Assembly: GCF_003058165.1 (NCBI RefSeq)
Contig: NZ_QBUC01000018.1
Span: 21,535 to 85,534, forward strand
From: Paenisporosarcina sp. OV554
Lineage (GTDB): Bacteria > Bacillota > Bacilli > Bacillales_A > Planococcaceae
Reading direction: 5' to 3'
DNA: 64,000 bases
Shown here: in pieces, positions 26,176-35,155 of the stretch
Layout: the number at the start of each line of letters is the position of its first letter
How positions within the stretch are numbered: the first letter of the stretch is position 1
Translations under genes and position numbers: made by a program
The notes under the pieces: model-generated
What the model was told of the DNA's origin: nothing
Database searches by the model: none
Seen by the model: only the letters and a program-made list of their open reading frames with translations

Positions 26176-26601
26176 TTGAAAATAAAGCGGAAAGTCCTTG
26201 CCTATATTACAAAAGGACAAGAACCTAATTTAGAATTGCTTGTTTTTGAACACAAAGACTTTCCTGAAGCTGGCTTGCAAGTTCCAGCTGGCACCATCGA
26301 AGAAGATGAACTATTAATTGATGCTCTTTACCGAGAAATTAATGAAGAAACTGGTCTCGTTCGAGATGCTCTGTATTTTATGGGCAAAATTCATAAATAT
26401 AACTACTATCCACAAGGAAAAGATACGGTCCATGAGCGTAATTTCTTCCACTTGAATTACGCTGGTGAACAAGTGAACTGGGAACACAATGTCGTAAGTA
26501 ATGGTCTAGATAACGGTTTGACATTCAAATTTCGCTTCGAACCAATAAAGACGTTACCTGAACTTTCAGGTGAACAAGGTGAAGCATTGAAAATGATGTA
26601 G
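26176..26601 (+). CDS. Nudix hydrolase
   Basis: A 141-aa protein from TTG 26176, six bases past AGAGGTG; an ATG at 26158 is in frame, but its upstream has no ribosome site. The Nudix box is complete: G-x5-E-x7-REINEETGL, within AGTIEEDELLIDALYREINE. It would hydrolyse a nucleoside diphosphate linked to another group; the substrate is not evident. The next gene, a GNAT, begins 18 nt downstream, so the pair is probably an operon. Confidence 0.85.
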   Translation: MKIKRKVLAYITKGQEPNLELLVFEHKDFPEAGLQVPAGTIEEDELLIDALYREINEETGLVRDALYFMGKIHKYNYYPQGKDTVHERNFFHLNYAGEQVNWEHNVVSNGLDNGLTFKFRFEPIKTLPELSGEQGEALKMM

Positions 26602-26619
26602 ATTCAAGGAGGAAGTAAA

Positions 26620-27114
26620 TTGAATATCAGACCCATTGAAGTAAGGGATGCAGAACAACATTTAGCACTTAGCAAAAAACTAGATGAGTCGAACTTTATG
26701 TTACATGAACCCGGTGAGAGAAAAACAACTCTTGAACAGCAGACAAAATCGATAGAAACAATTTTATCTAAAAAGAATAACATCATCTTTGTTGCAGAAG
26801 TTGAAGGCAATTTGGTGGGATTCATTGCAGCAATCGGCAACCAATTCCAACGTAACAAGCACTGTGCTTATTTAGTGATAGGCGTACTTGATATGTACCA
26901 AGGACAAGGAATCGCAACGAAATTATTCAATCACGTATTTGATTGGGCGAAAGAAGTCAAACTGTCCAGACTTGAACTTACGGTTATTAAAGATAATAAC
27001 AAAGCATTTAATCTCTACAAAAAAATGGGATTCACCTTGGAAGGTGAGAAAGTAAATTCATTAATCATCGATGGCAACCCAACGAATGAGTATTATTTAT
27101 ATAAGTTGTTGTGA
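26620..27114 (+). CDS. GNAT-family N-acetyltransferase
   Basis: A 164-aa protein with a TTG start behind AAGGAGG. Motif A reads VIGVLDMYQGQGIATKLFNHVFDWA (QGxGIA) and motif B NNKAFNLYKKMGFTLEGE, both typical of RimI/PaiA-like acetyltransferases. Its substrate may be a protein N-terminus or a small amine. It is cotranscribed with the Nudix gene and ends at a terminator. Confidence 0.85.
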   Translation: MNIRPIEVRDAEQHLALSKKLDESNFMLHEPGERKTTLEQQTKSIETILSKKNNIIFVAEVEGNLVGFIAAIGNQFQRNKHCAYLVIGVLDMYQGQGIATKLFNHVFDWAKEVKLSRLELTVIKDNNKAFNLYKKMGFTLEGEKVNSLIIDGNPTNEYYLYKLL

Positions 27115-27118
27115 CGAG

Positions 27119-27155
27119 AAAAGAGCGCTTCCCAGATTTCCAGGAAACGCTCTTT
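27119..27155 (+). terminator. intrinsic terminator
   Basis: AAAGAGCG..TTCC pairs with GGAAACGCTCTTT. It follows the Nudix-GNAT pair. Confidence 0.75.
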
Positions 27156-27238
27156 ATTATTAAAAATTAACATTCATTTTTCATGAATGATTAACACCTT
27201 TAATTACACACTACTGTACAGAGTGCTTTGCATTTTCG

Positions 27239-27454
27239 TTATTTGTTTGTTGTATTCCCGCCAATTTGTTGTTGAGCCATCTGAACTAAGCGTTTTGTAA
27301 TTTCTCCACCAACTGAACCGTTTGCACGAGAAGTAGCATCTGCTCCTAGGGAAACACCAAACTCTTGCGCGATTTCATATTTCATTTGGTCTAAAGCTTG
27401 TTTTGCTCCAGGAACTTCAAGTTTGTTACGACTTCCAGAATTATTGTTAGCCAT
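27239..27454 (-). CDS. alpha/beta-type small acid-soluble spore protein
   Basis: A 71-aa SASP from ATG 27454 (AGGAGGTGA upstream). Conserved segments are present: [20 protein letters not shown], the GPR protease site in [12 protein letters not shown], and [18 protein letters not shown]. These proteins coat spore DNA, convert it to an A-like form and protect it from UV and heat, then are degraded on germination. The gene shows directly that the organism belongs to an endospore-forming lineage. A sigma-G-type promoter lies upstream. Confidence 0.95.
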   Translation of the reverse strand: MANNNSGSRNKLEVPGAKQALDQMKYEIAQEFGVSLGADATSRANGSVGGEITKRLVQMAQQQIGGNTTNK

Positions 27455-27475
27455 ATCTGTCACCTCCTTGCAATG

Positions 27476-27504
27476 TAGAATGCTCCGTTTTGAACATTTC
27501 ATTC
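27476..27504 (-). promoter_or_regulatory. sigma-G-type promoter of the SASP gene
   Basis: -35 GAATG (27500-27504) and -10 CATTCTA (27476-27482), 17 nt apart, fit the forespore sigma-G consensus GHATR / CATNHTA. Confidence 0.75.
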
Positions 27505-27564
27505 GTGATTATAAGTTGTTAATTTATAGCTAAATTTCCTTGTGGAGGGTTGGGTGTTTTTTTC

Positions 27565-27680
27565 TATGAGCGGTTCTTTGTCGACTATGCGCGGATTTTT
27601 GTCGGCTACGCGCGGTTCTTTGTCGACCATGCGCGGATTTTTGTCGGCTACGAGCGTATCTCTGTCGACTATGCGCGAAT
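27565..27680. repeat. 21-nt tandem repeat tract (family B)
   Basis: Five full units and a partial sixth with exact 21-nt spacing. The pattern is TAYGMGCGG followed by TTCTTTGTCGAC or ATTTTTGTCGGC in alternation. It sits between the SASP gene and the dgkB terminator. Short ORFs run through it on both strands because the units lack stops; none has a ribosome site. Confidence 0.92.
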
Positions 27681-27682
27681 CC

Positions 27683-27721
27683 CCAAAAAAACCAAAAACC
27701 ACTACCCAAAAAGGTAGTGGT
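27683..27721 (-). terminator. terminator of dgkB
   Basis: On the - strand ACCACTACC pairs with GGTAGTGGT around a T-rich loop, followed by TTTTGGTTTTTTT. Confidence 0.85.
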
Positions 27722-27732
27722 CATTAGTTAAT

Positions 27733-28644
27733 TCAAGGACGATCTTGTTCACGAATGTCATTTATCGGAACAAACACTTCAATATGACGATGTAAATTTT
27801 CAAAGACTGCAGGTGCATTACCACCGTATTCACCGTCTAAATTTAGTTGCACATGAGCGTCAGCTGTCACTTTTATGTGACTCGCTTTTTTATAAATCAC
27901 CAGTGGATCCTCTAAATGATTACCGCCTATTGCAAGTGTTGCTAAACGGATAAACTCTGCGATGTTACATTTTTTCAAGATTAACAAGGTGAACTTCCCG
28001 TCGTTAATACTTGAATTTGGTGCAAGTTTTTCAAATCCACCTACGGAATTGGTTAAACCGACTAGGAACATCATGGCCTCATCGTCAAATACTTCATCAT
28101 CGTACTCGATTCGTACTTGAGAAGCTCGAATTGATGGTAACATTTCGATGCCTTTTAAGTAATACGCAAGTTGACCAAGAACTGTTTTTAACTTACTTGG
28201 AACGTCATACGTCAATTCGGTTAACTTTCCACCGCCCGCGATATTAATAAAATAGCGATCGTTGACAACGCCAACATCTACCGGAATGGTTTCTTCCGCT
28301 ATAATTATGTTCACCGCTTTAGTAATATCGCGAGGAATGCGCAGTGCTCTAGCAAAGTCATTCGTAGTTCCCATTGGAATCAGCCCGACTTTCGGACGTT
28401 TTTCAAAACCACTTATTCCTGCAACGACTTCGTTTAACGTACCATCGCCACCTGCTGCTACTACTAGATCAAAACCTCGTTCGACTGCATGTTTAGCCGC
28501 CTCTACTGCATCGCCTTCACAAGTCGTCGCGTGACACGACGTTTCGTACCCAGCCTTCTCTAATTTCTCTAATACTTCTGGCAAGTGTTTTTTGAATAAT
28601 TCTCGGCCAGATGTAGGATTATAAATAATACGTGCACGTTTCAT
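27733..28644 (-). CDS. dgkB: diacylglycerol kinase DgkB
   Basis: A 303-aa soluble lipid kinase (YerQ), the same length as in B. subtilis. The start is ATG 28644, giving MKRARIIYNPTSGRELFKKH; a GTG six bases upstream is less well placed. The kinase signature AAGGDGTLNEVVAGI and IPMGTTNDFARAL are intact. It phosphorylates the diacylglycerol released during lipoteichoic acid synthesis back to phosphatidic acid at the membrane. The gene is alone between terminators, but keeps its place beside gatB as in Bacillus. Confidence 0.93.
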   Translation of the reverse strand: MKRARIIYNPTSGRELFKKHLPEVLEKLEKAGYETSCHATTCEGDAVEAAKHAVERGFDLVVAAGGDGTLNEVVAGISGFEKRPKVGLIPMGTTNDFARALRIPRDITKAVNIIIAEETIPVDVGVVNDRYFINIAGGGKLTELTYDVPSKLKTVLGQLAYYLKGIEMLPSIRASQVRIEYDDEVFDDEAMMFLVGLTNSVGGFEKLAPNSSINDGKFTLLILKKCNIAEFIRLATLAIGGNHLEDPLVIYKKASHIKVTADAHVQLNLDGEYGGNAPAVFENLHRHIEVFVPINDIREQDRP

Positions 28645-28742
28645 ACACACATTTCCTTCCTGCTTTACATTTTCAACAATTAATAGGACTTATACGCGAT
28701 TAAAAAGTTGCATCTGTAGTTCGTCGCAATCTATTACCCACG

Positions 28743-28772
28743 AAAAGAAGCCGGACAACTGCCTCGGCTTGA
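28743..28772 (-). terminator. terminator after the thioredoxin-like gene
   Basis: On the - strand AAGCCG pairs with CGGCTT around a 14-nt loop, followed by CTTTTC. The T-run is short. Confidence 0.6.
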
Positions 28773-28808
28773 TTCCTTTATTATATACGAATGCAAGCGT
28801 TAGAACAA

Positions 28809-29378
28809 TTATGATTGTTTTTGGAGTGCTGCTGTAAATTCTTTGCGAATGTCTTCATATACCCATAACCAGTATTCTGGCGTTGAAATATACTCTGCAG
28901 TAATCTTTTCAATAAATTGTTTTTGCTTGTCTTTAAATGTTGGATCCTCTGAATTCGGTAGATCTTGGCGGAGTTTTAGGACGTATTCTTGTAATTGCGG
29001 AGCACGAGGACCCCATTTTGAAATGACTTCACCTTGCTGATTTAATAATAAATATACGGGAATTGAACGCCCTCCATTTGTTAAGTAGCGATCCATTAAA
29101 TCTAACGTCTGATCTCGGTAAACTACTCGAACTTCTACATCAGCCGCTTCCGCAACACGACGAATAATTGAGTTATTCAACATCGCATCGCCACACCAAT
29201 CTTCAGTAATACCCAAAATGCGTGGTGATTTTTCTTTCAATAACGTAATAAACTCATCGTCTTGAGGAACATGAAACTGATCATAAATTACTTTGCTATT
29301 TTCTTTATTAGTGCCCATTTTGTCCATATATTCATTTAGAGAAATCGCTTCCTCAAAATACTGTTGTTCAGTTTTCAT
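28809..29378 (-). CDS. thioredoxin-like protein (Thioredoxin_9 type)
   Basis: A 189-aa cytoplasmic protein with a thioredoxin fold. The active-site region reads GITEDWCGDAMLNNSIIRRV, so the usual CxxC is replaced by C-G-D-A; only one Cys is left. A cis-Pro segment (RSIPVYLLLNQQGEVISKWG) is present. It may be a redox or thiol-binding protein rather than a classical disulfide reductase. It is transcribed alone. Confidence 0.75.
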   Translation of the reverse strand: MKTEQQYFEEAISLNEYMDKMGTNKENSKVIYDQFHVPQDDEFITLLKEKSPRILGITEDWCGDAMLNNSIIRRVAEAADVEVRVVYRDQTLDLMDRYLTNGGRSIPVYLLLNQQGEVISKWGPRAPQLQEYVLKLRQDLPNSEDPTFKDKQKQFIEKITAEYISTPEYWLWVYEDIRKEFTAALQKQS

Positions 29379-29439
29379 TGACTAACCAACTCCTTTGCAA
29401 TCAGTTTACTCGCTTCATTCAAATGAATCAAATATCTTG

Positions 29440-29468
29440 TTGACAGTTTAATTAAAGAAGCATAGAGT
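29440..29468 (+). promoter_or_regulatory. promoter of the Ktr gene
   Basis: A perfect -35 TTGACA (29440-29445) and a weaker -10 TAGAGT (29463-29468), 17 nt apart, about 40 nt before the start codon. Confidence 0.6.
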
Positions 29469-29508
29469 TAGCTATTATTTTGATTCTTTTAAATTAGGAA
29501 GTGCTTGG

Positions 29509-30837
29509 ATGCGGAACATTAAAAAGAAAAGTTTTAAAATCTCACCCCCGCTCGTAATAGCAGGAAGTTTTTTGATTTTAATATTTATAGGAACCCTTTG
29601 TTTAAAGCTCCCTTTTGCTACGACAACACCCATTTCTTGGACTGATGCCTTGTTTGTTTCGACTTCAGCAACAACCGTGACTGGTCTGAGTGTTTTTGAT
29701 CCTGGAACTACGTTGACTGTATTTGGTGAAGTCGTTTTAATGATTCTTATCCAATGTGGCGGGATTGGGTTAATGACATTTGCGATAGCTTTACTGATTT
29801 TGCTAGGAAAGAGAGTTGGTCTTCAAAATCGGATTTACCTGCAAGAGTCTTTTAATCAAAACTCCGTTGGTGGCATCGTCAAATTAGTAAAATTAATTTT
29901 AACTTTTGTATTAACAGTTCAATCTATTGCTATTGTCATCATGACGCTCCATTGGCTTCCGAAATTCGGATTTACAGAAGCACTCTACTTAAGTGTCTTT
30001 CATGTCATTTCAGCTTTTAATAATGCGGGCTTTGCTTTATTTCCAGATAACTTAATTGGGTTTTCTGGTGATCCCATTGTCAATATCATATTATCAGGAT
30101 TATTTATTTTAGGTGGGCTTGGTTTCACCGTCGTTATCGATCTTTATCAGAAAAACTCATTTAGAAAATGGTCTCTCCACACGAAAATGATGATTATCGG
30201 TACGATTATCATTAACATCATTGCGGCTCTCACGATTTTCTTATTGGAATACGGTAATCCGGATACTCTTGGTAATATGCCTTTATATGAAAAAATAATG
30301 ACTGCCTATTTCCAAGGTGTAACCCCTCGAACTGCTGGTTTTAACACAGTCAATTATGGAATGATGGAAGATCCTACACTCTTGTTTACTATGATGCTTA
30401 TGTTTATTGGTGCAGGGAGTGCTTCGACGGCCTCAGGGATAAAATTAACAACCTTTATGGTTGTCATTCTTGCCACAATAGCTTTTTTGAGACAACGAGG
30501 AGAACCCGATTTGTTCGGCCGTTCGATTCGTCTCGATACGGTAATTCGCTCACTTGCTATTACCACCATTAGTTTATTACTCGTGACGGCCTTTATCTTC
30601 ATGTTGACCATTACAGAAAAAATCCCTTTCTTACCTCTCGCGTTCGAGGTTGTCTCCGCATTTGGTACAGTCGGATTGTCGATGGGAATTACTGGTCAAC
30701 TAAGCGATTTAGGTGAAGTTTTATTATGTATTGTCATGTTTGTAGGACGGATTGGATCGCTAACTTTGTTCTTCCTCCTAATGAAACCGAAAAAAGCAAA
30801 CTACCGTTATCCATATGATCAAGTATTTACAGGATGA
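29509..30837 (+). CDS. potassium uptake channel subunit KtrB/KtrD
   Basis: A 442-aa membrane protein of the TrkH/KtrB superfamily with four M1-P-M2 units. The four selectivity-filter glycines are visible in TTVTGLSVF, AFNNAGFAL, TPRTAGFNT and AFGTVGLSMG. It forms a dimeric Na+-assisted K+ channel that works with a cytoplasmic KtrA/KtrC ring. No ktrA or ktrC partner is in the window, as with B. subtilis ktrD. AGGAAGTG precedes the ATG. Confidence 0.9.
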   Translation: MRNIKKKSFKISPPLVIAGSFLILIFIGTLCLKLPFATTTPISWTDALFVSTSATTVTGLSVFDPGTTLTVFGEVVLMILIQCGGIGLMTFAIALLILLGKRVGLQNRIYLQESFNQNSVGGIVKLVKLILTFVLTVQSIAIVIMTLHWLPKFGFTEALYLSVFHVISAFNNAGFALFPDNLIGFSGDPIVNIILSGLFILGGLGFTVVIDLYQKNSFRKWSLHTKMMIIGTIIINIIAALTIFLLEYGNPDTLGNMPLYEKIMTAYFQGVTPRTAGFNTVNYGMMEDPTLLFTMMLMFIGAGSASTASGIKLTTFMVVILATIAFLRQRGEPDLFGRSIRLDTVIRSLAITTISLLLVTAFIFMLTITEKIPFLPLAFEVVSAFGTVGLSMGITGQLSDLGEVLLCIVMFVGRIGSLTLFFLLMKPKKANYRYPYDQVFTG

Positions 30838-31423
30838 TTGTAAAGCCTCTCGATATTCTCGAGAGGCTTTTGTGTATGATTAATTGATACTTTTTAAGCG
30901 ATTTGTCCATACCTAACCTTTGCCCAATAGACGCTGCATTTCCAAATACCACTTTTTGAATAAATAATGGCACACCTGCTAAATTTGTATTTTGCATTTT
31001 TAACATCATAGCTAAATGAAAAATGTTTTTCGGAATGCTTTTTTTATTAGCCTTCCCATCCGCAATCAAGCCATAACCCATTCGCATTGATTCCTCAAAT
31101 TGAGAACCAGGTGTAAGTGTTACAAAAAATGTGACTGGTTGATTCGATACATTAGAGAATCGATGGTGCACTTTCTTATCAACAAGCAATTGATCATGCT
31201 CTCTTAATATATTTACTTCATTGTTGACTTGAACAGTCAATTCTCCTTCAATTACTTCAAATAGTACTTCAAATGCCAAATGATAATGTAAAGGCGGACC
31301 TTCTGAATGAGGCGGTAGATAAACTTTTATTAGAATATATTTCCCATTTGTTTCTTGAGAACTCTTCAGAAAAGTAATCTGCTCCCCAGTAAAAACATTG
31401 ACGATTGTTTGATTAGAACTCAT
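30827..31423 (-). CDS. cupin-domain protein
   Basis: A 198-aa protein with one cupin barrel: motif 1 GPPLHYHLAFEVLFEVIEGEL and motif 2 DKKVHHRFSNVSNQPVTFFV. AAAGGAG is seven bases before ATG 31423. Function unknown; cupins of this kind bind metal and small ligands. Its last 21 residues or so (LIIHKSLSRISRGFTIIL) are encoded by the terminator hairpin and the end of the convergent ktr gene, which it overlaps by 11 nt. The natural C-terminus may have been near MDKSLKKYQ, with a lost stop. Confidence 0.7.
   Translation of the reverse strand: MSSNQTIVNVFTGEQITFLKSSQETNGKYILIKVYLPPHSEGPPLHYHLAFEVLFEVIEGELTVQVNNEVNILREHDQLLVDKKVHHRFSNVSNQPVTFFVTLTPGSQFEESMRMGYGLIADGKANKKSIPKNIFHLAMMLKMQNTNLAGVPLFIQKVVFGNAASIGQRLGMDKSLKKYQLIIHKSLSRISRGFTIIL
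30841..30871. terminator. strong bidirectional-type terminator hairpin
   Basis: AAGCCTCTCGA pairs perfectly with TCGAGAGGCTT around a 5-nt loop, with T-rich flank on +. It ends the ktr transcript and overlaps the 3' end of the convergent cupin gene. Confidence 0.9.
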
Positions 31424-31612
31424 CACTTCACTCCTTTCCTTATTGTTTTTACCGAACGTTCTTCCTCACACAATGCAGCCTTATAAAATCTATTCGTTAT
31501 TACTCAAAGTAATGCCTTTTATGTAAAAAATTGCTTCTTTACTTAATTCGAATAGCGTTTGGATAAGCTTATTTAAGTTTGAGATACAGTAAAGTAAGTG
31601 TCATAAATAGCA

Positions 31613-31640
31613 AAGAGTCAGTTGGTGTCCAACTGACTCC
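31613..31640. other. perfect inverted repeat
   Basis: AGTCAGTTGG pairs with CCAACTGACT around a 3-nt loop. The flanks lack a T-run, so its role is unclear. Apart from this and the gatB terminator, the 31424-31782 gap shows no gene. Confidence 0.6.
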
Positions 31641-31740
31641 ATTCCAGCACTTGAACGCTCAAAAGAGTTCTGTCTTATTAGCTAACTTATCTTGGTTAAT
31701 AGAGACACACGTCCACTAACTCACTCCAATTCCTTCAATC

Positions 31741-31777
31741 AAAAAAGCGACCCCAAATTAATGGAGTCGCTTCTTTC
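31741..31777 (-). terminator. terminator of gatCAB
   Basis: On the - strand AAGCGAC-CC pairs with GG-GTCGCTT, followed by T6; it starts six bases past the gatB stop. Confidence 0.88.
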
Positions 31778-31782
31778 TATTA

Positions 31783-33213
31783 TTATCGTTTTGAAATTTC
31801 GTCTTGTAGAATTTTATTTACAAGCGGTGGGTTCGCTTGGCCTTTTGTTGCTTTCATGATTTGACCGACTAGGAAGCCGATCGCACGGTCTTTACCGTTT
31901 TTGAAATCTTCGATAGATTGCGGGTTCGCATCAAGTGTTTGTGTCACAATGTCACGAAGGGCGCCTTCGTCGGAAATTTGAACTAAGCCTTTATCTTTGA
32001 CGACTTGTTCAGCTGTTCCACCATTGTCAGCAAGCTCTTTGAATACTTTTTTCGCGATTTTCGATGAAATCGTTCCATCACTGATTAGCTTGATCATGCC
32101 AGCTAATCCTTCAGGAGTAAGGTTTGTGTCATGCAATTCTTTTTGATCAACATTTAGGTAGGCAGAAACTTCACCCATCATCCAGTTTGATGCAAGTTTT
32201 GTATCAGCACCTAGTGCAATCGTTGCTTCGAAGAAATCGGACATTTCTTTCGTTAATGTTAAGACCATTGCGTCATAAGGTGGCAAACCTAAATCTTCAA
32301 CATAGCGTTGTTTACGAGCATCTGGAAGTTCAGGGATTTCTCCACGAATACGATCCATCCATGCTTGGTCAATTACTAAATCAACTAAGTCTGGTTCTGG
32401 GAAGTATCGGTAATCGTCTGCTCCTTCTTTTACGCGCATTAACAATGTCTTACCTGTTGATTCATCAAATCGACGAGTTTCTTGTAGGATTTCTCCGCCA
32501 CCAAGTAATACTTCAGCTTGTCGAACTTGTTCATGTTCTAGGCCACGACGTACATAGTTAAATGAGTTCAAGTTTTTCAATTCAGCTTTTGTACCGAATT
32601 GCTCCTGACCATATGGGCGTAATGAAATATTGGCGTCACAACGAAGTGAACCTTCTTCCATTTTACAGTCTGATACACCTGTGTATTGGATGATCGATTT
32701 CACTTTTTCCAAGTAAGCATATGCTTCAGCTGGTGTACGGATATCTGGTTCTGACACGATTTCGATTAATGGCGTTCCTTGACGGTTATAATCGACAAGT
32801 GAATAGCCTTTATCCGTATGTGACAATTTACCAGCATCTTCTTCTAGGTGTAAACGCGTAATTCCAATGCGTTTCTTGTAGCCATCTACTTCAATTTCAA
32901 CCCAACCGTGTTCACCGATTGGTTGGTCAAATTGAGAAATTTGGTACGCTTTTGGATTGTCGGGATAGAAGTAGTTTTTACGGTCAAATTTCGTGTGTGT
33001 TGAAATTTCACAGTTTAAGGCCATAGCCGCTTTCATCCCGAAATCAATTGCGCGTTTATTAACAACCGGTAATACGCCCGGATAACCAAGGTCAATTACA
33101 TGTGTATTTGTATTTGGTTCTGCACCAAAATGGTTAGGTGCTGGTGAAAACATTTTTGAATCTGTTTTCAACTCTACGTGAATTTCTAATCCAATCACTG
33201 TTTCAAAGTTCAT
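31783..33213 (-). CDS. gatB: Asp-tRNA(Asn)/Glu-tRNA(Gln) amidotransferase subunit B
   Basis: A 476-aa protein, the length of B. subtilis GatB. GatB binds the mischarged tRNA and carries out the ATP-dependent phosphorylation and amination with ammonia from GatA. The N-terminus [20 protein letters not shown] and the zinc/ATP cradle region ([18 protein letters not shown]) are typical, and the C-terminal YqeY-like tRNA-binding tail is complete. The ATG at 33213 overlaps the gatA stop (ATGA), with GGAGGGAG upstream. Confidence 0.97.
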   Translation of the reverse strand: MNFETVIGLEIHVELKTDSKMFSPAPNHFGAEPNTNTHVIDLGYPGVLPVVNKRAIDFGMKAAMALNCEISTHTKFDRKNYFYPDNPKAYQISQFDQPIGEHGWVEIEVDGYKKRIGITRLHLEEDAGKLSHTDKGYSLVDYNRQGTPLIEIVSEPDIRTPAEAYAYLEKVKSIIQYTGVSDCKMEEGSLRCDANISLRPYGQEQFGTKAELKNLNSFNYVRRGLEHEQVRQAEVLLGGGEILQETRRFDESTGKTLLMRVKEGADDYRYFPEPDLVDLVIDQAWMDRIRGEIPELPDARKQRYVEDLGLPPYDAMVLTLTKEMSDFFEATIALGADTKLASNWMMGEVSAYLNVDQKELHDTNLTPEGLAGMIKLISDGTISSKIAKKVFKELADNGGTAEQVVKDKGLVQISDEGALRDIVTQTLDANPQSIEDFKNGKDRAIGFLVGQIMKATKGQANPPLVNKILQDEISKR

Positions 33214-34679
33214 GAGTTTGCTCCCTCCCATAGTTGAGGAGTTTCTTTATGGAAGCTTGTTGCTTGCTCAAATGCATGAGCTACACGGTAAATCGTTGCT
33301 TCGTCAAAGTGTTTTCCGATAATTTGTAAGCCCAGTGGCATACCTTCAGAGAATCCACATGGAATCGAAATTCCTGGTACACCCGCTAAGTTTACAGGGA
33401 TTGTTAAAATATCATTTGCATACATCGTTAATGGATCTTCGTTTTTCTCGCCCACTTTAAATGCTGGTGTTGGTGTCGTAGGTCCAATAATGACATCGTA
33501 TTTTTCAAATACTTGATCAAAATCTTGTTTGATCAATGTACGAACTTGTTGAGCTTTTTTATAGTACGCATCGTATGAACCTGCACTCAGTGCGAATGTT
33601 CCAAGCATGATACGTCGTTTTACTTCGTCTCCAAAACCTTGGGCACGTGTTTCTTTGTATAATTCCATCAATGATTCCACGTTTTCTGCACGGAAACCGT
33701 AACGAATTCCATCAAAACGAGCTAAGTTTGAAGATGCTTCAGAAGAAGATAGTAAATAGTAAGTTGCTAAGCCGTATTTAGAGTGTGGAAGAGATACTTC
33801 TTCCCACGTTGCGCCTAGAGATTCTAATACTTTTAACGCGTCTAATACCGATTGTTTAGCAGCTTCACCAACACCGTCTCCTAAATATTCTTTAGGAACA
33901 CCGATGCGAAGACCTTTAATGTCACCAGTTAGCGACTCAACAAAGCTTGGCACATCTACGTTTGCAGATGTTGTATCGTGCTCATCGACACCTGAAATGG
34001 CTTCAAGTAAAAGTGCATTGTCTCTTACATTGCGTGTAATCGGTCCAATTTGATCAAGAGATGACGCGAAAGCCACCAATCCAAAACGAGATACACGGCC
34101 GTAAGTAGGTTTCATCCCAACAACACCACAAAACGATGCAGGTTGACGAATCGAACCACCTGTATCAGATCCTAATGAAAATGGTACTTCTCCTGCTGCA
34201 ACTGAAGCTGCAGAGCCACCTGAAGAACCACCTGGAACGCGGTCTAAATCCCATGGGTTACGAGTGATTTTGTAAGCTGAGTTTTCAGTTGATGAACCCA
34301 TAGCGAATTCATCCATATTCAATTTACCAATTGTAATCATGCCAGCTTCGCGAAGTTTGCGAACAACTGTTGCATCATAAATCGGGTTAAATCCTTGCAA
34401 GATTTTAGAACCACTTGTTGTTTCTAAACCCTCGGTAACAATGTTGTCTTTTACACCAATTGGCAATCCGAATAAAGGTCCACGTTCTGAAACTGGCACT
34501 TGATCCATTTCTTCGGCTTGTTTAAAGGCTTGTTCTTTATTCAAAGCTAAAAAGGCTTTTACATCGCCGTCTAATGCTTCGATACGGTTATATGCTTCAG
34601 CAGTTACATCAGCAATGGAAATTTCTTTGTTATGTATCATTGCTTGAAGTTCACTGGATGAATGGTTAAATACTGTCAT
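33210..34679 (-). CDS. gatA: Asp-tRNA(Asn)/Glu-tRNA(Gln) amidotransferase subunit A
   Basis: A 489-aa amidase-signature enzyme that releases ammonia from glutamine. The Ser-cisSer-Lys triad lies in GLPIGVKDN (Lys) and [21 protein letters not shown] and [14 protein letters not shown] (Ser residues). Gln-tRNA(Gln) in Bacillales is made through this pathway, since a glutaminyl-tRNA synthetase is usually absent. It lies between gatC and gatB and is coupled to gatB by a 4-nt overlap. Confidence 0.97.
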   Translation of the reverse strand: MTVFNHSSSELQAMIHNKEISIADVTAEAYNRIEALDGDVKAFLALNKEQAFKQAEEMDQVPVSERGPLFGLPIGVKDNIVTEGLETTSGSKILQGFNPIYDATVVRKLREAGMITIGKLNMDEFAMGSSTENSAYKITRNPWDLDRVPGGSSGGSAASVAAGEVPFSLGSDTGGSIRQPASFCGVVGMKPTYGRVSRFGLVAFASSLDQIGPITRNVRDNALLLEAISGVDEHDTTSANVDVPSFVESLTGDIKGLRIGVPKEYLGDGVGEAAKQSVLDALKVLESLGATWEEVSLPHSKYGLATYYLLSSSEASSNLARFDGIRYGFRAENVESLMELYKETRAQGFGDEVKRRIMLGTFALSAGSYDAYYKKAQQVRTLIKQDFDQVFEKYDVIIGPTTPTPAFKVGEKNEDPLTMYANDILTIPVNLAGVPGISIPCGFSEGMPLGLQIIGKHFDEATIYRVAHAFEQATSFHKETPQLWEGANS

Positions 34680-34703
34680 GGGTTGTCCCTCCTTACGTCA
34701 AAA

Positions 34704-34994
34704 TCAGTCTAAGATTGATGGTACTTTAACTTGTCCGTCTTCTTGCTCCCGAACGTTTTTCATCATTTTATCGCGGTCAAGTCCTGGAACAGCCTTGTCT
34801 TCACGCATAACATTTACGAGTGGTAAGACATGAGTAGTAGGTACAACATTAGTTGTGTCTAGTTCATTTAACTGCTCAGCAAAATTTGTAATTCCCGCAA
34901 GTTGGCCTGCAAACTTTTCAGCTTCTTCATCTGTAATAGAAAGTCGAGCTAAATGGGCAACGTGCTTTACTTCTTCTTTTGATATATTCGCCAT
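34704..34994 (-). CDS. gatC: Asp-tRNA(Asn)/Glu-tRNA(Gln) amidotransferase subunit C
   Basis: A 96-aa protein that wraps the GatA-GatB interface. The typical start [20 protein letters not shown] and the tail [19 protein letters not shown] match the family. It is the first gene of gatCAB, 24 nt ahead of gatA, and is preceded by the camS terminator. Confidence 0.96.
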   Translation of the reverse strand: MANISKEEVKHVAHLARLSITDEEAEKFAGQLAGITNFAEQLNELDTTNVVPTTHVLPLVNVMREDKAVPGLDRDKMMKNVREQEDGQVKVPSILD

Positions 34995-35047
34995 TTTTAC
35001 ACCTCCGAATTCACAATCATACGGAATATCATATCATTTTTCACATT

Positions 35048-35085
35048 AAAAGAATAGGGACAGCACTGAAGCTATCCCTATTCTT
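35048..35085 (-). terminator. terminator between camS and gatC
   Basis: On the - strand AAGAATAGGGATAGC pairs with GCTGTCCCTATTCTT around TTCAGT, followed by TTTAA. It separates the pcr-lig-camS unit from gatCAB. Confidence 0.85.
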
Positions 35086-35155
35086 GTCTTAATTTTGTAT
35101 CTAGTTTTGAGCTTTAAGCTGCCACTCATACTTCTATTACAAGATTGAGTCATTT

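Noticed and set aside
27499..27727. ORFs on both strands with SLSTMRGFLSATRG or ADKNPRIVDKEP peptides
   Set aside because: Products of the 21-nt repeats; no ribosome sites.
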